From: DASYTH01 sp035712165
GTDB taxonomy: Bacteria > Actinomycetota > Actinomycetes > Mycobacteriales > Pseudonocardiaceae
Direction of reading: 5' to 3'
Assembly (NCBI RefSeq): GCF_035712165.1
Contig: NZ_DASTBH010000494.1
Span: 1 to 36,809 of the forward strand
DNA: 36,809 bases
A model generated the notes under the pieces. That model was not told the origin of the DNA. It did no database searches and saw nothing but the letters and a program-made list of their open reading frames with translations. Positions 15,839-25,400 of this stretch are shown one piece after another (positions within the stretch are counted from its first letter, which is position 1; every line of letters begins with the position of its first letter). Both the position numbers and the translations under genes were made by a program.

Positions 15839-15859
15839 TAACCTACTTCGAGTAAGTTA
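15839..15859. promoter_or_regulatory. Palindromic operator between TetR and monooxygenase genes
   Basis: Arms TAACCTACT (15839-15847) and AGTAAGTTA (15851-15859) match at 8 of 9 positions around a 3-base spacer. The site lies 20 bases from the TetR start and 36 bases from the monooxygenase start, the classic position for a TetR dimer regulating both divergent genes. Binding is inferred from symmetry and location. Confidence 0.65.
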
Positions 15860-15894
15860 GACTCCCGGTACCACCTGACCAGGGAGGCGGGCGC

Positions 15895-17364
15895 ATGGGT
15901 GAGCGGCGGGTCGAGACCGGGGTCATCGTGATCGGCACCGGGTTCTCCGGACTGGGCATGGCGATCCAGCTGCGCCGGGACGGCCGCGAGGACTTCGTCG
16001 TGCTGGAGAAGGCCGACGACGTGGGCGGGACCTGGCGGGACAACACCTACCCGGGTTGCGCCTGCGACATCCAGTCGCACATGTACTCGTTCTCCTTCGA
16101 ACAGAACCCGAACTGGACCCGGTCGTTCTCGCCCCAGGGCGAGATCTGGGACTACCTGCGCCGGGTCGCCGACAAGTACGACCTGCGTCGCAAGATCCAC
16201 TTCGGGGTGCGGGTGACCGGGGCGCGGTGGGACGCCGACGAGGCGCGCTGGCACGTCGCCACCGAGTCCGGCGCCGAGTACGTCGCGCGGTTCCTGGTCG
16301 CCGGCACCGGCGCGCTGCACATCCCGAACGTTCCGGACCTGCCCGGGCTCGCCACCTTCGCCGGACCGGCGTTCCACTCGGCGCAGTGGAACCACGACTA
16401 CGACCTCACCGGCAAACGGGTTGCGGTCATCGGCACCGGCGCCAGCGCCATCCAGTTCGTGCCCCAGATCGCGCCGCGGGTGGCCGAGCTTCACCTGTTC
16501 CAGCGCACCCCGCCGTGGATCATGCCCAAGCCCGACCACGCCGTCCCGGACTGGGCCAGGACGCTGTTCAACCGGGTGCCGGGCGCCCAGCGGGCCTACC
16601 GCGCGCTGCTCTACTGGCTGCTCGAGTCGCGGGCCGCCGGGTTCAACGGCCACCCGGCCATGCTCCGGCTCGGCCAGCGCTTCGCCCGGTGGAACATGGA
16701 GCGTTCGATCACCGACCCGGTCCTGCGGGCCAAGCTCACCCCCGACTACACGATGGGCTGCAAGCGGGTGCTGGTGGCCAACGACTTCTACCCGACGCTG
16801 AACCGACCCAACGTGCACCTGGTCACCGACGGCGTCGCGGAGATCCGCCCCACCGCGGTGGTGGACCGCGCCGGTATCGAGCACGAGGTCGACGCGATCA
16901 TCTTCGGCACCGGGTTCCACGTCACCGACGGCTTCGACTATCTGAACCTGACCGGCCGCGACGGGCGGGACCTGGCCAAGCAGTGGCGTACCGACGGCAT
17001 CGGGACCCACCTCGGCATGACCGTCGCCGGCTACCCGAACCTGTTCTTCCTGCTCGGCCCGAACACCGGCCTCGGTCACAACTCGGTGGTGTTCATGATC
17101 GAGTCGCAGATCCGGTACGTGGCCGAGGCGATCCGACTGACCGAGCGCGACCTCGCCGCGACCATCGAGGTGCGGCAGGCGGCGCAGGACCGGTTCCAGA
17201 CCGACATCCAGCGCAAGCTCGCCAAGGGGGTGTGGAGCACCGGCGGCTGCACCAGCTGGTACCTGGACGCCAAGGGCGTGAACCGGACGATCTGGCCCGG
17301 GTTCACCTGGCGCTACTGGCAGCGCACCCGCCGGGTCAACGCCGCCGACTTCGACCTTCTTTAG
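15895..17364 (+). CDS. Flavin-containing (Baeyer-Villiger-type) monooxygenase
   Basis: Enzyme of 489 residues, similar in layout to the one at 12279-13739. It has the FAD motif VIVIGTGFSGLGMAIQL near residue 10, the Baeyer-Villiger fingerprint FAGPAFHSAQWN at about residues 155-166, and the NADPH motif VAVIGTGASAIQFVPQI. NTYPGCACDIQSHMYSFSF and GPNTGLGHNSVVFMIESQ are strongly family-typical. The start ATG follows AGGGAGGCG. It is controlled, by inference, by the divergent TetR repressor. The stop overlaps the convergent XRE gene by four bases. It may act on cyclic or long-chain ketones, but the substrate is not evident. Confidence 0.9.
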   Translation: MGERRVETGVIVIGTGFSGLGMAIQLRRDGREDFVVLEKADDVGGTWRDNTYPGCACDIQSHMYSFSFEQNPNWTRSFSPQGEIWDYLRRVADKYDLRRKIHFGVRVTGARWDADEARWHVATESGAEYVARFLVAGTGALHIPNVPDLPGLATFAGPAFHSAQWNHDYDLTGKRVAVIGTGASAIQFVPQIAPRVAELHLFQRTPPWIMPKPDHAVPDWARTLFNRVPGAQRAYRALLYWLLESRAAGFNGHPAMLRLGQRFARWNMERSITDPVLRAKLTPDYTMGCKRVLVANDFYPTLNRPNVHLVTDGVAEIRPTAVVDRAGIEHEVDAIIFGTGFHVTDGFDYLNLTGRDGRDLAKQWRTDGIGTHLGMTVAGYPNLFFLLGPNTGLGHNSVVFMIESQIRYVAEAIRLTERDLAATIEVRQAAQDRFQTDIQRKLAKGVWSTGGCTSWYLDAKGVNRTIWPGFTWRYWQRTRRVNAADFDLL

Positions 17365-17825
17365 GCGATCCGGCGCAGCTGGGCGATCAGCTCGACGGTG
17401 TCCATCCCGCAGAGCTTGGCCATGTACTCCAGCGCGGCGATGTCGAGCAGGACCACGGTGGCCGCCGCCGGTCGCTCGGCGAGCCGTCCGCTGGCCCAGC
17501 GGCGCAGCGGGGACAGCTCCGGGGCCGCGTCCCGGGCGACCTTGCGGAGGTCCACCCGGATCCGGCCGATCGGGGCCTCGGTGAACACCCGTTGGTGTAC
17601 CCGGGCCAGGAGGTCGTGCGGCAGCTCGTCCAGGGCGTGGCAGATCTCCACCAGCCGGATCACCGAGATCTGCCGGGTGCCGAGCTCGTAGGTGGCCAGC
17701 GTCTGCAACGAGATGTCCCGGCGCAGCCGGTCGTTGAGATCCTTGCGGGTCCACCCCCGGCGTTTGCGCAGCAGGCGGAGCTCGTCGCCGAGCACACGCT
17801 GGTAGGTCGCAACGTCGAGTTCCAC
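17361..17825 (-). CDS. BldD-like XRE-family regulator
   Basis: Regulator of 154 residues. The N-terminal helix-turn-helix (LGDELRLLRKRRGWTRKDLNDRL, then LATYELGTRQISVIRLVEICHAL) and the C-terminal layout (IRVDLRKVARDAAPELSPLRRWASGRL, then ALEYMAKLCGMDTVELIAQL) follow BldD, the actinomycete developmental repressor. BldD's c-di-GMP signature is RGD-X8-RQDD; the matching positions here read RPA...LDIAAL, so the ligand motif is not kept. The start is GTG 17825 after GGAAGGGGGAG. It may be a c-di-GMP-independent paralogue; its targets are unknown. Confidence 0.78.
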   Translation of the reverse strand: MELDVATYQRVLGDELRLLRKRRGWTRKDLNDRLRRDISLQTLATYELGTRQISVIRLVEICHALDELPHDLLARVHQRVFTEAPIGRIRVDLRKVARDAAPELSPLRRWASGRLAERPAAATVVLLDIAALEYMAKLCGMDTVELIAQLRRIA

Positions 17826-17994
17826 CGCTCCCCCTTCCGGAGTCCAGGGGCGGTTGCTGACCAGCCGCCAACACCTCAGGATTCGACGACACCACGCGCA
17901 TTACGCAAATTGCACAACGAACGGCACAGTTCGCCCGAAAGGGCGATGGGTATCCCCCCGGCGGCGGGAATCGACGAACGGCCGGTTGCCCAGG

Positions 17995-19593
17995 TCAGTT
18001 GACGCAGCCGTCGGCCGGCGGGGAGTCGGGGCGCTGGGGACCCGCGCTGGGACCCGAGGCGGCCGGCTGGTCGGCGGGCGCACGCTGCGCCCCGAGCTTG
18101 AAGTCCCGGCCCAGCAGCACCGTGACGTGGCCCTTCGGCACGTTCTGGTCCGCCTCCGCCGGCAGGCCGCCGAGCGCGGCGGCAACCCGTTCGCCGCTGC
18201 CGTCCTCGCCCGCGGCGAACCGGACCACCGAGGTGGCCCGGGCGTTGGAGTTGCCGGTCTCACCGGCCCGGAAGCCCTGCGCTTCCAGCGCCTGCGACAC
18301 CTGACCGGCGAGGCCGGTGCGGCCGGAGGCGTTGCGCACGTCCACCGTGATGCTGCTGTCGGCCGGGGCCTCGTCCGGCGCGGGTGCGTCGCTGGCGGGT
18401 TGCCCGCCGCCGTGCAGCAGGCCGGTCACGAAGGACTTCACGTCGCGCGGGTTCACCTCGACGGCGTCCCCGTCGCCGGTGCGCAGCGCGATGCTGCCCA
18501 CCGGGATCGTCTTGAACTCCAGGTTGCCGCCGGTGAAGCCCATCATCTGCTGGGCGAACTGGATGACGTTCCAGTCCTGGTCCAGCACCACCGACTTCTG
18601 CACCGCGGCGCGCAGCGCGTCCAGCGTCTCCGAGCCCGGCTTGAGCATCTCCGAGGAGAACACCTTCTTGGCCATTCCGGCCATGAACACCTGCTGGCGC
18701 ACGATCCGGTCCAGGTCGCCGTTGGGCAGGCCGTGCCGCTGCCGGACGAAGGACAGCGCGGGAGCGCCGGACAGGGTCTGCTTGCCGGCCGGCAGGTGCG
18801 CGCCGGACAGGTTGTCGTCGACCGCCTTGTTCAGGCAGACCTCGATGCCGCCGACCGCGTTGGTGATGTCGTAGAAGCCGAGCAGGTTGATCTCGGCGTA
18901 GTGGTCGATCTCGGCGCCGGTCAGCTTCTCCACCGTGGCGATCAGGTTCTTGGCGCCCTCCAGGTTGGACTCCACCTCGAGCTTGGCCTGGTCCTTCTGG
19001 CCCCCCTTGCGCAGCCGCTCCATCGCGTCGTTCTTCGCCCGCACGTAGGCAGAGTTGATCTTGTGCTTGCCGTAGCCGGGGATCTCGACGTAGGAGTCGC
19101 GCGGCATCGAGATCCCGATCGCCTTCCCGCCGTCGTTCGGGATCCGGATCATGATCAGGGTGTCGGTGTTGAGCGTGCCGTCGACCTTGCCCGCCGACAG
19201 TTGCCGCAGCACGTCCTTGGACAGCGGGTTGCCCTGCGCGTCGGTGCGGCTGTCCATGCCGACCATCAGGATGTCGATCGCGCCGTCGGCCGGCCGCTCG
19301 GACGGCGCGGTGTCGATCACGTCCTGCCGGGTCAGGCCGTCCTCCCACTCGTTGAGGGTGGACCAGTAGTACCCGGTGAGCGCGAACACCAGCAGCGACA
19401 GCACGACCACCACGGTCTTGGCGCTGGTCAGCGCGCCGGTGTCGCGGCTGGGCGGTGGCCGGCGGGCGGGCCGTGGGCGGACCTGGCGGACCGGGTCCGG
19501 CGGCGGCTGCCAGCGTGCGTCGGCGATGCGCTCGGTCCGCTGGTCGGGATCATGCGGGTAACGGTCGGACGCCCTCGGTGGCCGATAGTTCAC
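17995..19593 (-). CDS. LytR-CpsA-Psr (LCP) family cell-wall glycopolymer ligase
   Basis: Membrane-anchored protein of 532 residues. A 55-residue cytosolic basic/Pro-rich segment is followed by one membrane helix (SAKTVVVVLSLLVFALTGYYW). The extracellular LCP domain spans about residues 105-330, with DILMVGMDSRTD, NTDTLIMIRIPN, GISMPRDSYVEIPGYGKHKINSAY and SFVRQRHGLPNGDLDRIVRQQ, the conserved Arg/Asp sites binding the polyprenyl-pyrophosphate head. A LytR_C domain follows (~400-490; ITVDVRNASGRTGLAGQVSQAL), and the tail is Pro-rich. It joins secondary polymers such as arabinogalactan to peptidoglycan. The GTG start at 19593 follows GGGAGGAGAG. Confidence 0.92.
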   Translation of the reverse strand: MNYRPPRASDRYPHDPDQRTERIADARWQPPPDPVRQVRPRPARRPPPSRDTGALTSAKTVVVVLSLLVFALTGYYWSTLNEWEDGLTRQDVIDTAPSERPADGAIDILMVGMDSRTDAQGNPLSKDVLRQLSAGKVDGTLNTDTLIMIRIPNDGGKAIGISMPRDSYVEIPGYGKHKINSAYVRAKNDAMERLRKGGQKDQAKLEVESNLEGAKNLIATVEKLTGAEIDHYAEINLLGFYDITNAVGGIEVCLNKAVDDNLSGAHLPAGKQTLSGAPALSFVRQRHGLPNGDLDRIVRQQVFMAGMAKKVFSSEMLKPGSETLDALRAAVQKSVVLDQDWNVIQFAQQMMGFTGGNLEFKTIPVGSIALRTGDGDAVEVNPRDVKSFVTGLLHGGGQPASDAPAPDEAPADSSITVDVRNASGRTGLAGQVSQALEAQGFRAGETGNSNARATSVVRFAAGEDGSGERVAAALGGLPAEADQNVPKGHVTVLLGRDFKLGAQRAPADQPAASGPSAGPQRPDSPPADGCVN

Positions 19594-19716
19594 CCGCTCT
19601 CCTCCCGTCGACGCCTGCCCTCCGCTACCAGTGTGACGTCTCAGCGGCCGGCCCGGTTGTGTTCAGCGTGACACACCGACCATCACCCGACCGGTCCGCC
19701 GCGCGCACCGCTCGCC

Positions 19717-21936
19717 CTAACGAGTGGACTCAGTCACGGCGCGTGACCTGGTACGCAGCGTCAGAACGGGTTGGCTCCGCGAGGCCGCGATCCCGATCGC
19801 GAGCAGCATGGTCAGACCGTGCACGGCCAGACCCGCGCCGCTCATCGTCGTGATCATCGGCGGCACGCAGGCTATCGCGGTGAGCAGCCAGGGCCAGGGC
19901 CGGGTGACGGTCCGGATCCGCACGCAGTGCACCAGGTACCAGCCCAGCAGCAGGTGGATCAGGTTGGCGATGGGGTCGAGCGGCAGGCCGAGCACCGCGG
20001 GCGGGTCGGCGGCGGCGGTGATGCCGGCCGCGGCGAAGCCCAGCAGGCCGAGCGCGCCGTAGGCCACCCCGATCGCCGCCGCCAGGGCGTCCAGCGGGGC
20101 CTCCTCGGGCGGTTCCGGCTCCACCTCGACCAGCGGGTGCTCCGGGACCGCCCGGCGTCGCTCGAAGATCAGGAACGCCAGCATGGTGGGCGCCGCGACC
20201 AGGGCCAGCGCCAGCATCGTGCGCGGCTGGGCCAGCCAGTCGGCGCCGCCGGCGGTCAGGCTCGCCGTGCGGGCGCCGGCGATCAGGCCGGCCAGCAGCA
20301 GCATCGTGCACAGGTACAGCAGGTAGGCGGTCATCGGCGCGTGCCGGGGCAGCCGGGGGGACAGCGCCCGGCCCCGGGCCGCGACCGCGCGGATGCGGGG
20401 CTCCTGGGGCAGGGCCACCAGGCAGGTCTGCACCAGGCCGATGAGCAGCACGCCGAGCAGCGACGGCACGAAGGAGGCGTAGGCGGTCGGCTCGGCGATG
20501 AGCAGCCGGGACTGCCCGCCGAAGGTGGTCAGCGCGACCAGCCCGGCCAGCGCGGCGACCGCGCCGGCCACCAGCGCCGGGCGGGAGACCCGCCACAGCG
20601 TGCCGTCCGCGTAGTGGAAGCCGAGCTGGCCGAACAGCAGGGCCAGCACGATGCCGCCGGCGTGCGCGGCCACCGGGCCCCGCCCGGCCAGCCCGATCGT
20701 CACGACCGCCGCCAGCAGCAGCACCGGGGTGAGCACCGGAAGCCGGCGGTGCAGCCGGTACATGACCGGCGTGGCCGCGACCATCAGCAGGTAGAGGCCG
20801 AGCAGCCAGAGCGGTTGCAGCACGATCCGGCCGAACGCGGCGGTGGCGTCCGGTGGCGCCGCGAACAGCTCCAGCGACAGCGGCACGACCAGCCAGGCGG
20901 TGACGAACGCCAGGACCGGGCGCAGCAGCCAGCCGATCCGGGCGACCAGGTACTCGCCGAACCCGCCACGGGCCGCCTGCCAGGCCAGCACGTTGGCGTA
21001 GCCGCCGGCCAGGAAGAACAACGGCACCAGCTGCAGGACCCAGGTCAGCGGCCAGACCCAGCCGGGCTGGCCCGGCCCCCAGGCGACCAGCGCCAGCACC
21101 GACTCGGCCAGCACGATGCCGGCCAGGCTGCCGGCCTGCAGCACCCCGAGGTAGCCGGACCGGGCCTGGTCGGCGCCGTCCAGGTCCGGCGCGGGAACCG
21201 GGGCCTGCCGGCGCCGGGGCGGCGCGCGCAGGGCCGGCATCCGGGCGGCGATCAGCAGAATGATCACGATCAGCCCGATCGACCACGGGCCGATCGGCTC
21301 GGCCCGTGGCGGACCCCAGCGCTGGTGCCAGGAGTTCACCACCAGGCCCACCGAGTAGAGCGAGGCCACCACCTGGCACAGCCGCGGGGTGTCCTTCGGG
21401 TTGATCACGCACATGCCGTGCATGTCGGCGGAGAGCCGGTCGTCGAGGCGTTTGCGCAGGTCGGGGTCGAGTGGCTGGCCCTTGGCGTCGGCGTAGCGGA
21501 GCAGGTCGTAGCCGAGGTCGTGGGCCTTGCAGCCGACGCTGTAGTCCCAGCGGGTGTCGTCGTCGCCCCACGGCGAGGAGCAGCCGCCGCCCGGGTGCAC
21601 CGCCCGGGTCGTGCCGTCCGGGGCCCGCATCCGGACCGGGACGTGCCCGGTCACCGCGGTGAAGTCGGCCGGGAGGTGATCCATCGGGTCGCGCCCGGAG
21701 CCGGGGTCGAGCAGGTCGTTGATCGCCTGCTCGGCCAGGGCGGCGTCGCCGGTCGGGGGATGCGTGCGGGGCGCCACCGGCCGCGACGCGATCACCAGGA
21801 ACCCCGCGGCGAGCAGGACGACGATCGTCATCCAGCCCAGCCGGGGCAACCGGCCGGCAGTCCCACGCGAACCGACCCCGCCGCCCCCGGCGAGATCCCG
21901 GCGGTCCATGCCGCCGAGGTTACCGGCAGCGATCAT
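19717..21936 (-). CDS. Phospholipase A2 domain fused to polytopic acyltransferase-3-like membrane protein
   Basis: Protein of 739 residues (numbering from ATG 21936; ATG 21909 is also possible, and neither has a clear ribosome site). After a signal-anchor (WMTIVVLLAAGFLVIA, ~35-50), residues ~95-200 form a prokaryotic phospholipase A2 domain: CSSPWGDDDTRWDYSVGCKAHDLGYD with the catalytic His139-Asp140 pair, then KRLDDRLSADMHGMC, whose Asp165 aligns with the second catalytic Asp of Streptomyces PLA2, and further Cys residues for disulfides. The rest is about 14 membrane helices: a region like acyltransferase-3 proteins (PLTWVLQLVPLFFLAGGYANVLA; MTAYLLYLCTMLLLAGL) and a C-terminal part like DUF4383 (NLIHLLLGWYLV). 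The family's TM1 His is not evident. A role in phospholipid remodelling is inferred. Confidence 0.75.
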   Translation of the reverse strand: MIAAGNLGGMDRRDLAGGGGVGSRGTAGRLPRLGWMTIVVLLAAGFLVIASRPVAPRTHPPTGDAALAEQAINDLLDPGSGRDPMDHLPADFTAVTGHVPVRMRAPDGTTRAVHPGGGCSSPWGDDDTRWDYSVGCKAHDLGYDLLRYADAKGQPLDPDLRKRLDDRLSADMHGMCVINPKDTPRLCQVVASLYSVGLVVNSWHQRWGPPRAEPIGPWSIGLIVIILLIAARMPALRAPPRRRQAPVPAPDLDGADQARSGYLGVLQAGSLAGIVLAESVLALVAWGPGQPGWVWPLTWVLQLVPLFFLAGGYANVLAWQAARGGFGEYLVARIGWLLRPVLAFVTAWLVVPLSLELFAAPPDATAAFGRIVLQPLWLLGLYLLMVAATPVMYRLHRRLPVLTPVLLLAAVVTIGLAGRGPVAAHAGGIVLALLFGQLGFHYADGTLWRVSRPALVAGAVAALAGLVALTTFGGQSRLLIAEPTAYASFVPSLLGVLLIGLVQTCLVALPQEPRIRAVAARGRALSPRLPRHAPMTAYLLYLCTMLLLAGLIAGARTASLTAGGADWLAQPRTMLALALVAAPTMLAFLIFERRRAVPEHPLVEVEPEPPEEAPLDALAAAIGVAYGALGLLGFAAAGITAAADPPAVLGLPLDPIANLIHLLLGWYLVHCVRIRTVTRPWPWLLTAIACVPPMITTMSGAGLAVHGLTMLLAIGIAASRSQPVLTLRTRSRAVTESTR

Positions 21937-22421
21937 CGGACGAGCCCATTTTCGGGTGGGGCCATCAGCCCAGCCCGGTGTCTAACCAACAGTTACCTCA
22001 GCGGACCGTGACGGCACCCAGCCACAACCCACCCGACATCCGCAGCGTTCGCCGGAACGCAACGACCGCATAAAGTTCTGGAGCGGCGGACTAGCGGGAT
22101 GGCCGGGCCGGTGACCCCCCCTGGGTGTCACCGGCCCGGCGCGGCGGAGCGGCCCGCGTCGGGCGGTCAAGTCAGGTGTCCCCCAGAAGGTGATGTTCGC
22201 GGCGCACCCCCAGAGTGTCGCGGCCACCACTCAACGGGACTGACAGTAATCGGCCACTCTGTCACCCAGCCTGGAGTGTGTCTGGACGAAAATTGGGTAC
22301 AGACCGTGATAGGGAGGTGGCCTTGAACTGCTGTGATTGATCCGTTCGAGTGACATGTGGTGACTAACCGGCAATATCGCCGCCACTATGAGCGGCAAGT
22401 TGCGTGCGGAGGGGCCCCACC
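21937..22421. other. Intergenic region between divergent PLA2-fusion and SARP genes
   Basis: About 485 bases without a supported gene. It contains a strong hairpin (22102-22140), a smaller stem (GCGTTC/GAACGC, 22045-22060) and a possible ECF-type promoter (GGAAC at 22054, 16 bases, GTT at 22075). The downstream half should carry the promoter of the large regulator, but I cannot fix its -35/-10. Confidence 0.5.
22102..22140. terminator. Perfect 14-bp stem hairpin
   Basis: The arms GCCGGGCCGGTGAC (22102-22115) and GTCACCGGCCCGGC (22127-22140) are perfectly complementary with an 11-base loop. There is no U-tract, as usual for actinomycete terminators. It lies between divergent genes, so it does not end either of them; a leader transcript, attenuator or small RNA would explain the position. 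The stem is certain and its role is not. Confidence 0.6.
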
Positions 22422-25400
22422 GTGGACGTGAATTCGGCAACGTTCGGTGAAGCCCTGCGTGCCGCCCGGATACGCGCCGGGCTGACCCAGGCGGAGCTCG
22501 CCGACCGGGCCGGAGTCAGCGTCCGCGCGGTCCGCTACATCGAGCAGGGCCGGGTCTCCCGGCCGCGCCGCGAGTCGCTGCGCCGGCTCGCCGACGCCGT
22601 GGGCCTCGTCGCCGACGGCCACTGGTCGGCCGGCGAGCGCGGCACCGACCTGCTGCACATCGGCGTGCTCGGCCGCCTCGAACTGCGTCGCGGCCCGGCG
22701 CCCGTGGAGATGGGGCCGCTCAAGCAGCGCTGCCTGCTCGCCCTGCTCGCCCTGCAGCCTAACCGGGTCGTCCACCGCGAGGAGATCATCGACATGCTGT
22801 GGGGCGCCCGCCCGCCGGACAGCTGCCACAACCTCGTGCACACCTATGTCTCCCGGCTGCGCAAGGTGGCCGGCTCGGTCCAGCCCGGCACCGGCCTGAT
22901 CACCTCCGCCCGCGGCGGCTACCGGCTCACGGTCGAGGCCGACCAGCTCGACCTGCTGCGGTTCGACGACCTGGCGGCCCGCGCGGGCGAACTGCGGCAC
23001 CGGTCCCCGGACGCCGCCCTGGAGCTCTACGAGCAGGCGCTCGGCCAGTGGCGCGGGCGCGCGGTCGCCGACCTGCCCGACGCCGTCCGGCACCATCCCG
23101 CCGCCACCGCCGTGACCGGCCGGCGGCTGGCCGCCGCGCTGGCGCACGCCGACACCGCACTCGGCCTCGGCCGGCACGAGCCGGTGGTCGAGCAGCTGCG
23201 CCCGCTGGTGCACACCGAACCGCTGCACGAAGGCCTGCACGCCCGGCTGATGCTGGGGCTGGCCGGCTCCGGGCAGCAGGCGGCGGCGCTGCGCCTGTTC
23301 GCCGACATCCGCACCCGCCTCGCCGAGGACCTCGGCATCGAGCCGGGCGCCGAGATCGGCTCCGCCTACCTGCGGATCATCCGCAGCGACGTGCTGGTCG
23401 GCTCGCCGCGCCAGGGTCCAGGACAGTCCGAGCGCAGCCACCCGGCGCCGGCCCAGCTGCCGGCCGACACCGGCGGCTTCACCGGCCGCGAGGACCACCT
23501 GGAACGGCTCGACGCCGTGCTCGCCCGCCGGGACAACGACGGGGACAACGCGGTGACGATCGCCGCGATCGCCGGCACCGCCGGGGTGGGCAAGACCGCG
23601 CTGGCCGTGCACTGGGCGCACCGGGTGCGGGACCGGTTCCCGGACGGCCAGCTCTACGTGAACCTGCGCGGCTACGCCTCCGACTCGCCGGTGCGGCCAC
23701 TGGAGGCGCTCACCCGGTTCCTGCACGCCCTCGGCCTGCCCAGCGAGCGGGTGCCGGTGGACGAGGAGGAGGCGGTCGGCCTCTACCGGACCCTGCTCGC
23801 CGACCGCCGGGCGCTGATCCTGCTGGACAACGCCTCCGGCGCCGACCAGGTCCGGCCGCTGTTACCGGGCAGCCCGAGCTGCCTGGTCCTGGTCACCAGC
23901 CGGGACCGGCTGGCCGGGCTGACCGCCACCGAGGGGGCCCACCGGATCACCCTGGACGTGCTCGCGCCCGAGGACGCCCGGCAGCTGCTCGCCGGCATGA
24001 TCGGCGACGCGCGCCCGGAGGCCGAGCCGGACGCCGTCGCCGACCTGGCCGAGGCGTGCGTCTACCTGCCGCTGGCGCTGCGGATCGTGGCCGCCAACCT
24101 CGCCTCCCTGCCGCACACCAGCATCAGCGACTACACCGACGAGCTGCGCAAGCGCGGCCGGCTGGCCGAGCTCGTCGTGGAGGGCGACGAGCAGGGCGCG
24201 GTGCGGGCGGCCTTCGACCTGTCCTACGAGATGCTCGAGCCCGCCGCCCGCCAGCTGTTCCGGTTGCTCGGCCTGCACGTCGGCCCGGACTTCACCGCCG
24301 AGGCGGCCGCCGCGCTGGCCGCGGGCGGGGTGGGCCTGGCCCGCCGGCTGCTCGGCCAGCTCGCCGGGGCGCACCTGGTCACCGAGCACGCCGCCGGCCG
24401 CTACCAGTTCCACGACCTGCTCCGGGAGTACGCCGCCGACCGGGCGCACGAGGAGGACGGCGTCGAGCGGCTGGCCGCCGCCACCACCCGGATGCTCGAC
24501 TACTACCTGCACACCACCGATGTGGCCACCCGGATGCTCTACCCGCACGTGCCGCGCATGCCGCTGCCGCCGGCCGGCAACTCGGTCCGGCCGCCGGCGA
24601 CCGGGGCGAGCGCGATCGAGTGGCTGGACGCGGAGCTGCCCAACCTGCTCGCCGCCGCCCGGGGGGTCAAGCCGGGCATGCTGCGCTACTCCTGGCTGAT
24701 CGCCGACGCGCTGCGCGGCTACTTCGTGGCCCGGGGCCACGGGTCGGAGGGCGTCGTGGTCTGCCAGGCCGCGCTGGCCGCCGCCGAACGGGAGGACGAC
24801 GACCGGGCCAAGGCGACGGTCAACGACATCCTCGGGCTGATCCACTACAACCTCAGCGACTACCCGAAGGCCATCGACTACCACTGCTCCGCGCTGGCGC
24901 TGCACCGGCGCACCGGGAACTCGGCGGGCGAGGCCAGCTCGCTGCACGACCTGGGCCGGGTGCACTCGCAGCTGGGCAAGCCGGCCACCGCCTCGCTGTA
25001 CTACGAGCAGTCGCTGACCATCAACCGCCGGATCGGCAACCAGTACGCCGAGGCCACCGACCTGACCTACATCGGCGTGTCCTGGCTGTCCCGGGGCCGT
25101 CCGGACCGGGCGATCACCCACCACACCCAGGCCCTGGCGCACAACCCGACCCGGGAGAAGGGCGTGCTGGAGGCGGTGGCGTTCAACGGGCTGGGCCTCG
25201 CCCACTGGGCGCTCGGGCAGCTCGGCGAGGCGGCCCGGTACCAGCACGACTCGCTGCTGATCTACCGCCGGATCGGCCACCGGCTGGGCGAGGCCAACTC
25301 GCTGGTGAGCCTGGCCGAGACCAACTGCGACGCCGGCCGCTACCAGGAGGCCAGCGTCCAGGCACACCGCTGCATCCTGCTCGGCCGCCAGCTCGGGGAG

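Noticed and set aside
15829..17901. A 690-codon open frame on the minus strand opposite the second monooxygenase gene
   Set aside because: It is antisense to a clear FAD monooxygenase, has no family motifs and is a typical product of high-GC codon bias (GC-rich third positions mirrored on the other strand).
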